Origin: Corbicula japonica
Lineage: Eukaryota; Mollusca; Bivalvia; Venerida; Cyrenidae
Assembly: GCA_038501625.1 (NCBI GenBank)
Contig: JAZAYU010000001.1
Coordinates: 4,667,457 to 4,731,456 of the forward strand
Length of the DNA: 64,000 bases
Direction: 5' to 3'
A program made the translations under genes and the position numbers. Below the pieces are notes generated by a model. It was not told where the DNA came from. It saw only the letters and a list, made by a program, of their open reading frames with translations, and made no database searches. Below are positions 35,515-49,599 of the stretch, in pieces. How positions within the stretch are numbered: position 1 is the first letter of the stretch; every line of letters starts with the position of its first letter.

Positions 35515-35570
35515 TTAATCTAGGTTCTAGGGTGCATTAACCTCATTTTCCCCTTAAGGTTCTTATATGA
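35515..35570 (-). repeat. RepC fragment 4a
   Basis: AATCTAGGTTCTAGGGTGCA followed by CCTCA and a reduced GTTCTTATATGAAC segment. Confidence 0.6.
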
Positions 35571-35710
35571 ACAAACATGAAAAAGTGGTATTTGTAAACT
35601 CACACACAATAAAACAATGATGCGTGCAAAACACACAAACATACACATAGATGGACAAATAGACAGACAAGGCTCTTTTAAAGCCACCGAACGTGACAAA
35701 TATCAAAATT

Positions 35711-35815
35711 GTGTAGGCTCGGTTTGATCAAGCATTTTCATGGGCAGTAATGGGAATGCATTTTACTTCACACGCCGCCTAGCTCCGGGTTCAGCGATAC
35801 TCAATATTTACTCTA
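35711..35815 (+). repeat. RepE copy 2
   Basis: GGCTCGGTTTGATCAAGC, GGGCAGTAATGGGAATGCAT and CGCCGCCTAGCTCCGGGTTC match the reverse complement of 25419-25505. The sequence continues GCGATACTCAATATTTAC, which resembles the far flank of the TIR element (reverse complement of about 22970-22992). Confidence 0.6.
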
Positions 35816-35849
35816 GCATTTGTATCGTCGTCAATGATCTTCATAGTTG

Positions 35850-36260
35850 TTAAATGAAAACAATACTGACTGAATGTACGGAACAATACTGACTGAATGT
35901 ACGGGGAGCCAAAATTTTTACAGCCGCGTATGGCAGCGGCAAGAAACATTGAAAGGTAATAGATAAACTAACCGAGATCAACAGAGAACAGAGATAAATC
36001 AAGAAGAACACAATGACAGGAATAAAGAAACTGACGAACACAATGACAGGAATAAAGAAACTGAATAAGTTTCTACGTTCCCTTTCAAGATATCCCTTAA
36101 AAAACTTCATAAACGTTTGAACTTTTGTCACCATCATGAAACAGGTTAGCAAAGATATGTTGATCACCAAGCATTGAAAGCTCTGTAGAATATCCAGTTG
36201 GTAGCCTTTCTTTTTGAACTTACAGATGGGGTTTTAGAAAAACTGGAGAAATCGTTGTTA
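35850..36260 (-). repeat. RepC fragment 4b with short tandem duplications
   Basis: A 23-bp unit is duplicated at about 35859-35904 and a 30-bp unit (GAACACAATGACAGGAATAA...) at 36006-36065. The latter and what follows, to ACAGATGGGGTTTTA, match the distal part of the 43-44 kb RepC copy. Confidence 0.6.
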
Positions 36261-36735
36261 AATCTTACCTTGATGTTCCCAAGAAAGAGATAACATAAAC
36301 ATAATTTAAAGCTGAATGTTTAATTTAGGTTCTGTGGCGCAGCCAACTTACAGCTGTCCCGCCTGGTTCATGCGCAAGTTGCCTCGGCTAGCAAAGAAAT
36401 AAGCAAAACGTGCGATTTTCGGAATAATGTAATTTTCTCGTGGCTCCACGCTACTCGTGAAAATACTGATTTCGAAGCTCGCTCGGTGAAACATTTATTT
36501 CTGTTTATATTTATATTTATATCGTATGAATAAAAACACGTATCTCCTATTTATTGCAGACCTCCCGAAGATTTATTTCAAATAGCCTGTACATAATTTC
36601 TTACAGCGCTTTCTTATATATGAATTTATGCTATACCGGTAGTTCACTTACAGTTCTTCATCGAGTTTTGATGTCCTTTTGTTCAATATTGTATGATAAA
36701 TCATTATATTTATTGTCATTGAAATAATACCCCCG

Positions 36736-36796
36736 GCCCAAGATCATAAAACTCAGATTTGAGACTGGTCTCCAGTTTAGTTTTGTGATTTTGGAC
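36736..36796. mobile_element. RepA fragment (centre deleted)
   Basis: GGCCCAAGATCATAAAACTC then GATTTGAGACTGGTCTCCAG and TTTAGTTTTGTGATTTTGG: both ends with the middle removed. Confidence 0.7.
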
Positions 36797-38484
36797 ACAG
36801 CATGCTTCTGAAAACCGAAAACCGTCTGTTTATTTCGAACCTTGTCATTCAAACAGAGATTTTCTACTGTTATTGACTGTTTTACTGTATTTATGAAGTT
36901 TGTGAGTAGATAAGCGCCCGTTCTCTTGGAATCAAACTGAAGAAAAAAGCTTGTATCACAATGATCTCAAATTAATACCATTAATCTAAATTATCTTGAG
37001 AGCCGCGGTTGAAGACTTGATTCCCAGGTCAAGATAAACATGTAATAAATACATCATATTAAAGCACATAAATAACCACTCATTATTAGCTTTTGGCTTG
37101 AAAAGAAAACTACTTGTAATGTTGTTAGAAGTATACACTGATTTTAATGCGTGATTATTTGTTCATCTTTTATTTTACCACCAAATCGGATCAAGCGAGG
37201 GAAGTGGGGAGCGGTGTCTAGTGCCCCCATCCCCCTTGCAGGGCAACGATTATAGAAACACATGTTCAGTGGTGTATTTAATTCAAGCATCAATGCAGGA
37301 ATTCTTAAAGAGTTATGAGGTCTGATATCTCTGTTATTTTAAGTTATCCTTGATGAAAGCAGGGCTCTGAAATTATATATTAGACAAATCAGCTATGCAC
37401 TTTACAGCGGATTTGCGTTGTGAAATTTATTATGAAATGTTTTTGGTTGTTTAATTCTAAGTTAGATACAATGAAAACACGTTATAGGATATTGGTAAAA
37501 ATACATGTTTTTAAATGTTTATTCTTTTGCGTCTGTTTCTTGAAGGAAACTTTTGATGTTGATTTTAAGCCGTTATAGGAACTGATTTGGATGCTTAAGA
37601 AACAATTAAGGCAGGTCCTGTGTGCATTATAAGCGGCTTTGAGCTTTCAGCTTTTTATCTTTGAGAATGAGAAGCATAGTACTCGAATGGGGCGTTCGCT
37701 GTTCTATAAGGAAAAACATACATTAAAAAACTCGATTTACTCGCTTTCCATATTTAGAAGTGTACCGTTTAAAGGTTTAAAGTGAAGTTTAACAGCCCAG
37801 ACCGTGATTGGCGGGGTTGAGAAGCGAAGTTTGGTAACGCCAAACGCCAATCCCATCAACTTTTTGTGAAAGTGGCCGCCCGACAAAGACCTCTGGATCC
37901 GCCCCTTCAGCATGATATTTTGTAGATTATATAGAGGAACCCTACTGTCGTCTGTGGCGGCTTAAGTTAATGTTGCCATCAGCGTACCAAGTTTGCGACT
38001 TTTCACAAGGTAAAAATATTACCGATCATTTTAATAAATGTTAATTATTATAACTTTGAAAAATGACAAACCAAATTAATTACCCGCTAACGGTTGTGAT
38101 GTAATATTCCTTTGGTATATTCCTTTGTTTTTTATTTAAGAATGTCACGTTTAAATATATATTGCTATGATGTATTGAGCGCCATTATAAGTTTTTTTCA
38201 TACCTTCGAGCAGCACATTGGAGAGAAATGCTCTTTCAAAATAGTCTGGAAGTAAATTATTCATAATCTACAAAAAATCTTAGAAGACTGTTGATAGCTT
38301 TAAAAGACAATTTTACTTTTAATATATATTTTGTTACATGTAGGATCTTTAAAGATCTTAAGAAAATACTTATATGCAACCTGATAATTTAGATCAAGAC
38401 AACAAGGGTGCCAGACAGCTTAAAGGATACTTTAACGGATGAAATTAACATTGATAGCAAATGAATGCGAAATATACGAACATT
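36797..38484. other. AT-rich intergenic DNA
   Basis: No gene recognised. At 37807-37855 a short inverted repeat (GATTGGCG...CGCCAATC) lies close to a CTCTGGATCCGCCCC word (about 37890), possibly the remnant of a small transposon. Confidence 0.45.
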
Positions 38485-38590
38485 TTCCATGCTCGGTTTG
38501 ATCCAGACTGTTCATGCGCAGTCACTGACATGCCTATAACTGCGCACACATCCAAGCCAGGGCACTGTACGCAAGTATTTGACTGGGGCA
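38485..38590 (+). repeat. RepE copy 3 (diverged)
   Basis: CTCGGTTTGATCCAGACTG, TCATGCGCAGTCACTGACAT and a following ACGCAAGTATTTGAC line up with 35713-35815 at lower identity. Confidence 0.45.
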
Positions 38591-39094
38591 CGCCATGGGA
38601 TTTTGCGTTTTAGTTGTTACTATATTTTGAAAGACCTTACAATTAACTATTATTTCTTATACATGTATTTTATTCGATATTTTGTTAGACATTTTGGCAA
38701 TATCATTGTATTTTACCACGAAATGCATAATAGGTTCTGCACAACTGCATGACGTCATTTAAAAATTAACGACAACTGTCCGAAGGTACATTTTCCCGTG
38801 ACGGGCCCAAGTTGAAATGTTGTTCAATATCAACCGACGGTGATCATGACGATAATAATGAAACATTTAGTTAAATAAAATTCCAATGTCGGCATAAGGT
38901 CCCCGGAAAAAAAGCAGGAAACAATTCGTGGACATAACCAGACGAGAATATTGACAGTGGATTTGAAAATAACCCAAGGTGTACTAGCTGGCAAGTTGAA
39001 ACCACGCATATAAAAGTGGCCCTTAAACATTGGCAACTTTTTTGCAATAGTACTATCAAGAAAAGCAATTATCATGCTGAACGATTTTGAAAAA

Positions 39095-39610
39095 AGGAAA
39101 CATGCATATCAGGCATAACCATACTCGGAAAGCACGGCTCCCCGCCAACTCATAGACAAAAATAGGCACAAAGGAAAAGAGAGCATGGGTAAAAAAACGA
39201 TCAATTACAAATAGGGAACCACAAGCAAATAACGAGAGCCTGAAGAGCTACCGCCCTGCATCGATCAGCTGAAAACAATTTTCCGTTGGGGCTTTAAACC
39301 AGGGTCTAGGGTGCAACTACCTCACACTTGACCCAACAGATTCTCGTATTCCTGATCAAACGAGTACAGGTTGTCTAGGTGAACTAGCATTAAACCAGCC
39401 ATCAGTTCTACAATGCACAATCGTATAAAACATAAAAAAACTAATTGATTTGTCGAGCAAAATGATAGAAAATCAATGACCAGATGAGGTCAGCGCACCT
39501 GGAGTCAACTCAGCAAGGAGACGACGACAGAAATACGAGAATCAGACCGAGTTCCCATATTCTGAAGAGGGTAATAGATGACAGCACTAGTTGTATGTAG
39601 GGGGAGACAT
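39095..39610 (-). repeat. RepC copy 5
   Basis: ATGCATATCAGGCATAACCA, AGCACGGCTCCCCGCC, AACCAGGGTCTAGGGTGCAA and ACTTGACCCAACAGATTCTC, in family order. The distal third is diverged. Confidence 0.8.
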
Positions 39611-39967
39611 TTTTATTGCCGCCACACAACACAAACAAGGCGTATAGCTGATTAATATCACAACACTATAATAACTTCTTTTACGAGCTATATTCATTTT
39701 TAAATAATATTTCCAAATATAATAAAGTTATTTAAATTTTACTTATCTACTTCTTAAACTTTTACAAGTCAGCAAATGGAAACTGGAAATAATCATTAAA
39801 AGTTCAGTGAGGAAATATTTTAATAGACAAAAAACCAACTAAAACGAACTTATACCTATTTTTACAACTGCACATTTCATTTTACCTTATTTGCTTTTCT
39901 TCCTTGAAGGTTAAAGTGGATGGTATGTAGCTGTATATATAGCCTCTCGGTTTTTCTAAAGTACCGT

Positions 39968-40114
39968 GCCCAAGGTTATAAAACTGAGCATGGAAACCAG
40001 TCTCAAATCTCAAGCATCTGATTGGCTGAAATGGCGACTGGTCGCCATTTCAGCCAATCAGATGCTTGAGATTTGAGACTGGTTTTCTTGCTCAGCTTTA
40101 TAACCTTCAGCCCC
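39968..40114. mobile_element. RepA palindromic element, GTTA subfamily
   Basis: Near-identical to 32151-32296, with central GGCGACTGGTCGCC. The arms run from GCCCAAGGTTATAAAACTGA to CAGCTTTATAACCTTCAGCC. Confidence 0.93.
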
Positions 40115-41172
40115 GTACGCACCATTATACATATTCTGATGTTAAATGTAACGAAACGTTTAGATTGTTACATTTTAACAGCGGCATACATTCATACATT
40201 CAGATAGTTATTTTTCAGAAGCCAACAGCAATTTACATGGTAACAACAGCAAGCTTTGCTGATGGTTGGCATTTTTAAAAGCAGAACTTTAATTCGTACT
40301 TGTATACCTATACTCGTTTTTAAATCAACAATTTTGGTTTATTTTTCTAAACAGCAACATACACAATTATATTTGTGATCTAGTTATTCATGTGGTAATT
40401 TATTTGGTCAAAGAAAAAATACAAACTTGGTTATGTCAAATTTAAGAGAGTTGAGAAGCGACTTGTAAATTTACAGACATTTGAAGATACAATTTTCAGT
40501 TTACATAACGAAAATGAGGAATCACATTGCTTTAGTTTTTTGTATAATGTTAATTAACTTAAGCAATTTTGTAAGATATAAATAAAGAAAATTAATAAGA
40601 TGTATAATATATCATTCCATGTGTATATAATAAATGTTATAAATGCTTTAGTATTGTTGCAAGGCCAAATGGTTTGAGGCAGAATTTGCTAAATACGTAA
40701 ATGAAAAATGTGTATAATTTATTATGAAACTTGTCCTATTACATTTGTTATAGTTGCTCATAAATGTAATTGATATGAGTTTATTAATTGTATATATAAC
40801 AGCAAGTGCACCCACTGACCCACTAGAAGCGCAACAAACAACGCACAAAGCAGACCATGAAATATGACGCCGAAGGCTTGTTTTGTTTTTAGCTGTAGTG
40901 CAAAAAAGGTTTATTAAAATTCAATATTGATACTTTCAGTTTGAGATTGATGTTCATAAACTTAAAAATCGTTTGACAATTGAAAGAGGGCGTTACCGAC
41001 CCGTGTTAAATAATACACCATATGACGGAGTAACTTGAATCTGTTTGTCATAGGTGTAATTTAGAATCTTCGTTGCCACCATGAAAACCCTTGAAAAATG
41101 TTTTATAGAAATTTGTTACGTCAGTCCATCAGTACGTATCTCATTTCATCATCATCTTATTATTATTATTAG
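40115..41172. other. AT-rich intergenic DNA
   Basis: No gene recognised. Confidence 0.45.
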
Positions 41173-41949
<777 letters not shown>

Positions 41950-42535
41950 TCAAACTAGCTCAGTTGGTTGCGTCGCCGAAATTACAGGGCTAGGCGCTGT
42001 CGCCGTGACGGTGCGGGTTCGCTTCCAGCTAGAGGAACTATCATTTTGAAATTCACAGTAGCGCTATTTGTGCAGTGTGGCGGTCGTAAAAAGTCTCCCC
42101 GTTCATGAAGTCAGTACTATTATCAGTAAAATAACCCGTTACCGATGTCATGCAGTAATAGTTACGTATATAAGGGCTATCCGATCAACCTTTGTTGGTG
42201 TTTTCCCGGCTAGCTCAGTTGGTTGCGTCGCCGGAATAGCAGGGCAAGACGCTGTCGCCGTGACGGTGCCATTCGCTCCAGGCTAAAGGCACTATAATTC
42301 AAAATGAAGGTTATATTTTAACAGCACATAATTGCTGAATAAAAACGGTATTAAATTAAAGGGCTTGTCAAGTTACAAACCGTTCCTATGAACGATACTC
42401 TACAGTTATTCTCGTTCGATTTATCCTTTTGTCAGGGTTATCCGCGCAACTTTGTTTATTGATGTCCCGGCCAGGCTTGGCGGTAGCGTGCTCAAAAATA
42501 GGTAGCTAGGTAGCTAGGCGCTGTCGCCGTTCTAT
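41950..42535 (+). mobile_element. Tandem tRNA-headed SINE-like units (three, ~255-bp period)
   Basis: A tRNA-like head recurs at about 41956, 42211 and, degenerate, 42465. The first has A box TAGCTCAGTTGG and B box GGTTCGCTTCC; the second keeps the A box. Each head carries GGCGCTGTCGCCGT or close to it. Between the heads lies a body with CACAGTAGCGCTATTTGTGC, GTAAAAAGTCTCCCC and GGGCTATCCG.TCAAC-type words. Distances between heads are about 255 bp. A body fragment is also present at 25.55 kb. The elements are not folded functional tRNAs. Confidence 0.65.
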
Positions 42536-43044
42536 TTTCCCAGTGTTTTCTTATATCATTTAAATTTATAAGAATCGGATTCACAAGTATTCACAGTTAT
42601 ATTACTGTTATATTAATATGAATGTGATTATTTGAATTTCATGTTGTTATCAATAACAAAAAACAGTAAAAAACGAATTTTATCTAAAAATAATAAAGCG
42701 TAATAATTAAACAATAAAAAAATCCGAAGGGAATATTTTATACGTCACCAATGCCCAAGGACATATTATTAATACATTGTGTACACACCGGTCACGTGAT
42801 CATCACATTGACTATGTTAGCTTGATGACGTGACCGCTATTTATAGAATGATTATTAATATCTTTTCTTTGTGAGTACTCTCTGGTCCTCTCTGAGTTTG
42901 CGTTATATTTCCAATGATATTGACCGTACTGAGAATCCAACCCGTACCGTATGGCGATAGCGCACAGCCATGCAAAGCCGACTACGTTACCGATAGAGCT
43001 TTTTAAATCCGTGTATTTGTAAGAAAAAAAGTGAAATAAGAATA
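42536..43044. other. Intergenic DNA with CACGTG inverted repeat
   Basis: GGTCACGTGATCATC (about 42790) and GATGACGTGACC (about 42824) form a short inverted repeat with E-box/CRE-like words. No gene recognised. Confidence 0.45.
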
Positions 43045-43235
43045 TCAGGAATCATCACCCTCGGAAAACACAGCCTCCCCACGCAGCGAAAGAGAAGAGA
43101 GTAAAAGAAAGCATGTGTTTATAAGAACATCTATTTCAAACAAGACACTACAAACAATTAACGAAAATGAGAACCTTTAGGGTTGCCGCCTTGGAACGTT
43201 CGGTTGCAAAACAATTTGCCACTGGGGGTTTAAAC

Positions 43236-43290
<55 letters not shown>

Positions 43291-44135
43291 GCTCTTTATT
43301 TTAAGAAGGTAACACATTAAGACAAAATCTATGACAACAAATACAAACAAATACAATATTTGCAAGTATAAAAAATTAGTCAAATGAAGAAATTGCTTCT
43401 TTTCAATGAGGCCTTCTAAAATGCATAAACGAAAAACATATATTACAACATATAAAACATTAATACTTAAAGACAGACACAATTTATGATATACACTATT
43501 GGCAAATCTCGATTTCAAATATGCATCTGGTAAAATTATGTGAAAAACTATATATAAATACAAAATTAGTAACACTTTAAAGAGGTTGTATTTCAAACAA
43601 GTAAGTTATTAAATGTTTTTTGAATAAATATATATATTTTTATAAGGGATATCATTTCATATACCTGTACAGCTGAAACACTTTTTAATTAAGTTAGTTT
43701 AAACCAATAAACCAGGTTCTAGGACGGACCAACCCCACTTGCCCCAACAGTTGTCTTGGTAAAATAACTCCAATCCATCCATCAGCTCAACAATGTTGCA
43801 TGCAAAAGCACACAAACATATAAAACATAAGAAGCTAATATCATTGCACAGCAAAAGGTCGGGTACTCAATGATCTTACCGAGACCAGAGCTCCTTGAGT
43901 CAAACTAGCAAGAACACGATGACAGGGATATAAGAAACAAATCGAGATTCTAGGTTCTTATACAAGATTTCCCCATTACATTATAAACTCTTAAACCCCT
44001 GCCACCGTCGTGCAACCAAAGAAGTAAGCATAATGATCATCTGCAGATGGGTTAATCACCAGGCCTGCAGAGCGCTGTAAAATATCTTGTTTGTAACCTT
44101 TTGGATTTACAGATGGTGTTTTACGAATAACGTGA
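43045..44135 (-). repeat. RepC copy 6 (longest; split by a retroposon)
   Basis: The left part to 43235 contains ACAGCCTCCCCACGCAG, AACGAAAATGAGAACCTTTA and GCCACTGGGGGTTTAAAC. The right part from 43697 contains ACCAGGTTCTAGGACG, AGACCAGAGCTCCTTGAGTC, CTGCCACCGTCGTGCAACCA and TTACAGATGGTGTTTTACGA. Without the insertion the element is about 630 bp. Confidence 0.88.
43236..43696 (-). mobile_element. Retroposon insertion with (TTA)n tail and GTTTAAAC target duplication
   Basis: On the minus strand the ~460-bp insert ends AAAATAAAGAGC(TTATTA)n, typical of 3' ends of some non-LTR retrotransposons and their SINE partners. It is flanked by GTTTAAAC at 43228-43235 and 43697-43704. Intact RepC copies (for example 49735) show a single GTTTAAAC at this point, so the empty site is known. 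No reverse transcriptase is recognisable, so this is a 5'-truncated or non-autonomous copy. Confidence 0.82.
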
Positions 44136-47100
44136 AGAAAACAATAAGTTATCTTTAATTAGTCCTACCTGCTTCCAAGTATTATACACGAACTATACCA
44201 TTTATAAATCAATTTATTTAAAGCAAACAATCTATAAATATGTGTTAGTACCCTGCTTTCTTCAAATTAATAAGTGAAAACGGAGACCAGTTAATTCTCC
44301 CTTTCGACAGAAGGGACTATAAAACAGTTATTTCATTTATTTTGCAATCACTAAAGAATTTCGTACAATAATATTTGTTTAAGTATTATTTAAATTGCCC
44401 ATACAAAAGTATAAAAATATTGCGTACAAAGGTTTAGTTTTTACCCAGATGATACATAATTTCTTTCTTAGGAAACCTGTTATCTCTTTTGTTTCGATAT
44501 AGATGAACCTATCAACAATCTTCCAGATATAGTTTACTGCAAATATAATTGCATGGCCCAACATTCGTCTAGAAAGTGCGGCTTATTTGCATTGATGACA
44601 ATATTTACCGTATATTCGAACTTAAGGTTTGAACTTATTTGCAGACGGATAAATCGTTTAGATATGAAAAGAATGTTATTGAGCATTAGTAACTTCAATG
44701 AACTTTCCTTTAGTTATGCTTTCCTCTAAAGCTTACTCGTTAAACACATGATGACAAATTTAATGCACATAAATGGTTATAAAATCACATAAATAATTTT
44801 GCGGTTCATTTCAATGATACGTTGGTGCATAATTCGAAAAGGGCAATTGCATTGAACGACTCAGTTGCATAATTAATTGTATTTAGACAGTCAGAAAAAT
44901 GTTTAGGTGTTAACTGAACAATTTTAACTGTGTTATCGATAACTAGATAGTCACGTGACAGACATGTGTAATGAGCAAAAGAAAAGGTTCTTATATACTT
45001 TAAACACCATAATTGTTTATATGAAAGACTGTCTACAAATATACAATCAGTAAGGGTCTTGTTTTTATTTTATGCTTTCCAGTAAATTATAGAATTTTCT
45101 AGAAGCAATAAAATGGTAATACAACGATTAAATTCGAGAAAATTCCGAAGCTCACATTGAAAGATAAATTTCTATCTTATACTGTTTAAAACAAATATCC
45201 TTTCAAAAGACTTTGTGTTTATTAAAACAGTCTACTATTGGCAATATTAAGTTTCAGGGTTAAGTCCCTTCAAATGGCATAACTAAAAGAAACAGAAAAA
45301 ACAGAAGTGAAATTATGTTAGTTAAGCCACTATAACTGCACATTGTAGAAGACATGTACATTTTACATAAAACATGCAGGTGAGCTAAGTAAGTTGTTTA
45401 TGGTTTTTTTACTGGATCCGAAACGATTGTGTCAAGTCAATTAAAATACACAAAAATATACCGTTTGTTCACGACTTATTTAGAGAATCAACAACGTCTT
45501 GTAGAAATGGTGTCAAGAATTGGAATTTCGAAGCAATCTAAAACATCACTTGTTCTGAAATATACTGATCTACCAAAAATGTTGTTTTACCGTTTTATAT
45601 CCGGATGATATTAACCTATGGCAGACCTGGTTTAGGACAAACATGAGACGAAAATATATTACTAATAAATAGAATAAATTAATTTATAAATTCCAGGAAT
45701 TCGACACAAAACATAATCAAAAATAAAAAACCATTAACAAGTATGAAAGCGACAATTTTTCCCTTTGATATATCTTTTATATCTTATATTTGCTATTTTA
45801 TTCCATAGTAAAAATTAAATCATTAGATATTTCGATTTTATGACCATACAGTAAGCATTTTCTGACTAATAACTCTTACGTTATTGTTAAAAAACAACTT
45901 AATGAGTTGTTGAAATCATTATTTTCACATTTCTGTGACATACACCCCAGTGTTGTCATATATTTCAAATATCAGGTAATCTTATATCGTAATGGCCATC
46001 AATTAACGCAGCAAATTCAGTTAAACTTCTCATTAAGTTATAGAAACAAACAGTCTCTGCTTTGCGATAACATACTATTTCTGGATAAAATCAAAGCAAA
46101 TTTGTTACTTGACTTTTGTAGAAATAACGACTTTTCCTTTAAAGCATTTATATACCCTTTAAAGTTGATATCCGAAAATGGGTTTATCAAAGGAAAACTT
46201 ATCTTTATATAAATATCAATTTTCTTCTTACTAAATAGATATTTTTGGCTAATAAGTGGCCTGTAAATAATTTTATGAGATTTAAAGTTGAAATAAACCA
46301 AACTCAAAGATAAAATATCAAAACTTGTGTCAATTTTCCTAAGTATTTCTTTTTGTAAATAGAGACAATATCAATACCGTGTCATTTTAATACTTATAAA
46401 TGTTCACATATTTAATAGAAAATTGAATAAGAGAAATAATCATTGTTCACTTATCAAACGTTTTGAGTAACAATTCATAAAGCATCAGTTTCAAAATCAT
46501 TTGATTGAACTTAACGCAGTGACATCATTACAGCCTTAACACAACCTCGAGGTATCTTGATGATTTGTTTAATATAGATAATAACCAAGTTTCATTTTAA
46601 TTGACAAAATATAATTATCCTGATGAACTGAAACTTAACAAAACAAACTCTTAAGATAGGCAAGCATACGTTTTTGATCTCTCCATTGAATATGGTATCG
46701 CAGCTACTAGATCCATTATATCTGTGCATTTTATTTATTTATCTGAAATTTATAGCATCACGCTTTCTTTGCCACTGTGAGATTTGATTTCAGCAGTTAA
46801 AATGTTGAATGACAGACAATATATAGTAAAATGTGTGTGTACATCCATTTTAAATGCATAAAGAAGTTCCTAACAGAATAACGATCGGACAAAACCGATG
46901 TAACGATGACGGCGCTTTATATTTGTGCAACCTTAGTTTTACTGGTGAAATGTTTAAAACTCGATGACAAAATATGATGGGAAAATGCCAAATCTTAACC
47001 TACGACTATGAAACATTTATAGTTTCATATATTCGAATCTTTGATTTTTAAACTTCATAGCGTAGCGATTGCGAAATAATATATATTATAGCTATAATTG

Positions 47101-47586
47101 TATATCGCTAACGTATACGGATATTTTACTACTTTTACTATCGATTCATGGACATCATTTAATATTTATTGTTTCCACTTTCATCAAAATACTTTAAATT
47201 TGCTTCATAGGATGATGAAGGACTAATTGTATATCATAAGGACTAATTGTATATCATACTTTAAATTAGTGAATTAAATGTTAGTAGTTATGTTTTTAGT
47301 TATTGTTGTGATCGAAACATTTTTTCTGGACTTGTTTTATTTCTTGACAATAGCATCCTGATGTTAAAGAATTACGGATCTTATTTTTATATGATTATAC
47401 TTAATATGACAGAATAGTTGTTTTGTCTGATATCATAATAAACCAAAGACCTTGGAATATATTGAATTTGGAACTTACTATATTTAATTATGTCGAGTAT
47501 AAATGTTTACGCTGAATTTCTTTAATTTTTTATCAAAGTATTCGGCAAGAATCATATAAACTCTATCAAACTGCATAGACACCAGT
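44136..47586. other. AT-rich intergenic DNA
   Basis: Very AT-rich with no gene recognised. A 20-bp unit (GGACTAATTGTATATCATAA) is tandemly duplicated at about 47220-47259. Overlapping short frames around 45907-46307 on both strands have no features. Confidence 0.5.
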
Positions 47587-47731
47587 GCCCAAGGTTATAA
47601 AACTGAGCATGGAAACCAGTCTCAAATCTCAAGCATCTGATTGGCTGAAATGGCGACTGGTCGCCATTTCGGCCAATCAGATGCTTGAGATTTGAGACTG
47701 GTTTCCAATCTCAGCTGTATAACCTTCAGGC
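47587..47731. mobile_element. RepA palindromic element, GTTA subfamily
   Basis: Full copy with arms GCCCAAGGTTATAAAACTGA / TCTCAGCTGTATAACCTTCA and central GGCGACTGGTCGCC. One CAGCCAAT is changed to CGGCCAAT. Confidence 0.92.
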
Positions 47732-49599
47732 CTGCTCATTATTGCGTTGCACCGGTGATTGGCATTTATTTATAACAATACTGACAGTATTTCGTTCTAA
47801 GGCTGCTGCAAAGTCCAAAACAGCGCTAATGTTAGTCTGATTGTTACAGTTTGGGTTGTATGTCATTTTTCCATTACAATCTGAAGTCTTTAATATGGAT
47901 TCTTATATTTTGTTCTTCCTTATTTCTCTTACTGTTTTAATAAACGAATTCTTTAAACAATTGCGATGCAAAACTTAAACCAGCATTGGGACTTAAATAT
48001 TTTGCTAGTTTTTTTACACATTCAGAGAGCAGGTGATCAGTTGTTTATTTTCAACAATGCTTCATAAATGAAATATGGATTTCCAATTAAATTTTAATTC
48101 AATCCTGTTAACACATTTGGCGAAAAAGTCATGACTGCAAAATGTAGAGTTCTTGAAACAATCAGTATGGTATTTTCAACTTAAATCTTTTTTATTAATT
48201 AAAAGAAAACGGCGTATAATCCATAAAAGAATACGTTGCCTAAATAAAAAAGCATTGGGCGAAACATTACTTAATGGAATAAAGATAAGAGATCCGAGAA
48301 TAAACATCCTTCATATCAAGACAAAACATTTCCTTTTGTGTTTCTGTTTATAACTACTCAACTAAAATTATGATTTCACTGTGGAAAATACAAACTACTA
48401 CATATACTTACTCCTAATATAAATTCAAAGATCTTATATAGCTATAGAATATTTTAAGGAGGGCAACGTTGCTTAAAGAAATAATATTAACGTAGTTTTT
48501 TATTTTTTTGTTATAATATTATATTAACAAAGTTTCTTAATTTTTTTTATAAAAACAGGTAAGAAGCATTAAGAATGATGAATTTGCGATGAAACAAAAT
48601 TATTATATCTTTAAGTATACGGCAATATTATTAACTGTATATTCCATGTGAAGCAGCACTGAACAGATTGTAATTTAATTACGTTCATTCACAGAAATAA
48701 CCTATTACGATTCAGTTATTTTTATTTTTGATCATGCGGACATCCACATGCTATTAAGAGGAAAATACCGCTTTGAAGAAATCTTTTTAATTACTATCTA
48801 CTTAGTTATTTGTTTTCCTTTTTAAATTTAATTGGATACACTCTATTATGTGTAACATTTTAATTTAATACTGTTTTACAAATTGTGATTAAATATATAT
48901 TTTTTTACAAAAAGCAAAACGTTGATGTTGGTGAATGATAGGTCAACTGGCATCACGAAGAATCTAGCAACTAATGGTTGTAAATCATTCTTTTTCATTT
49001 TTTCAAACATATTGCTCGTTAATTTAACCAATCTATAAGTTGTGTTTAATTTACTAAATTGATGTACCCTAGCCTATTTACAATGAAACCAAAGCCTTCC
49101 ATTTATAGTACTACAGCAACTTTCCTTTTGGATTTCATACCACGGACGGTCGTCTTAGATAGAATTTTAATTTTTTACCAAGAAGAAACGACAGCGAAAA
49201 ACAACAATGACCGTTTTTAGCTGCAATTTAGAGATGTAATGTATATAATTGTCTCGTTTGATTCGTTCTATTGTTACCTTTTTAAAAAAAAATCTATTTT
49301 ATGTCCATTTATTGAGTAGTTTAGGCCTTACATTTGTTTGAACCTCATAGTCAAAGATAAGATTTTATGTATAAAAATATTTCACCAGTTTCACAAATGC
49401 CGCTGTATATTTTTGTAATGTTTCATTTCATGTTTTATCCATGTAGCTGTGTTAAGTGCGGGTTTGTATATGTATTTTCATTTTACTGCAAATGAATTTC
49501 ATTGAATTTGATTGGATATGTAAGGATCGGTCATATATATGAAATGTGTCGCTATTATTTTACAAATGCTGGCATTTACAATAATGTTGTGTGATGTTA
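47732..49599. other. AT-rich intergenic DNA
   Basis: No gene recognised. Short frames only. Confidence 0.5.

Noticed and set aside
41950..42300. Functional tRNA genes
   Set aside because: A and B boxes are present, but spacing and stems do not give a cloverleaf, and the unit is repeated with a non-tRNA body.
43177..43596. 139-codon Leu-rich minus-strand frame
   Set aside because: It lies over a retroposon body and its TTA tail, starts in the middle of the insert and has no reverse transcriptase or endonuclease motifs.
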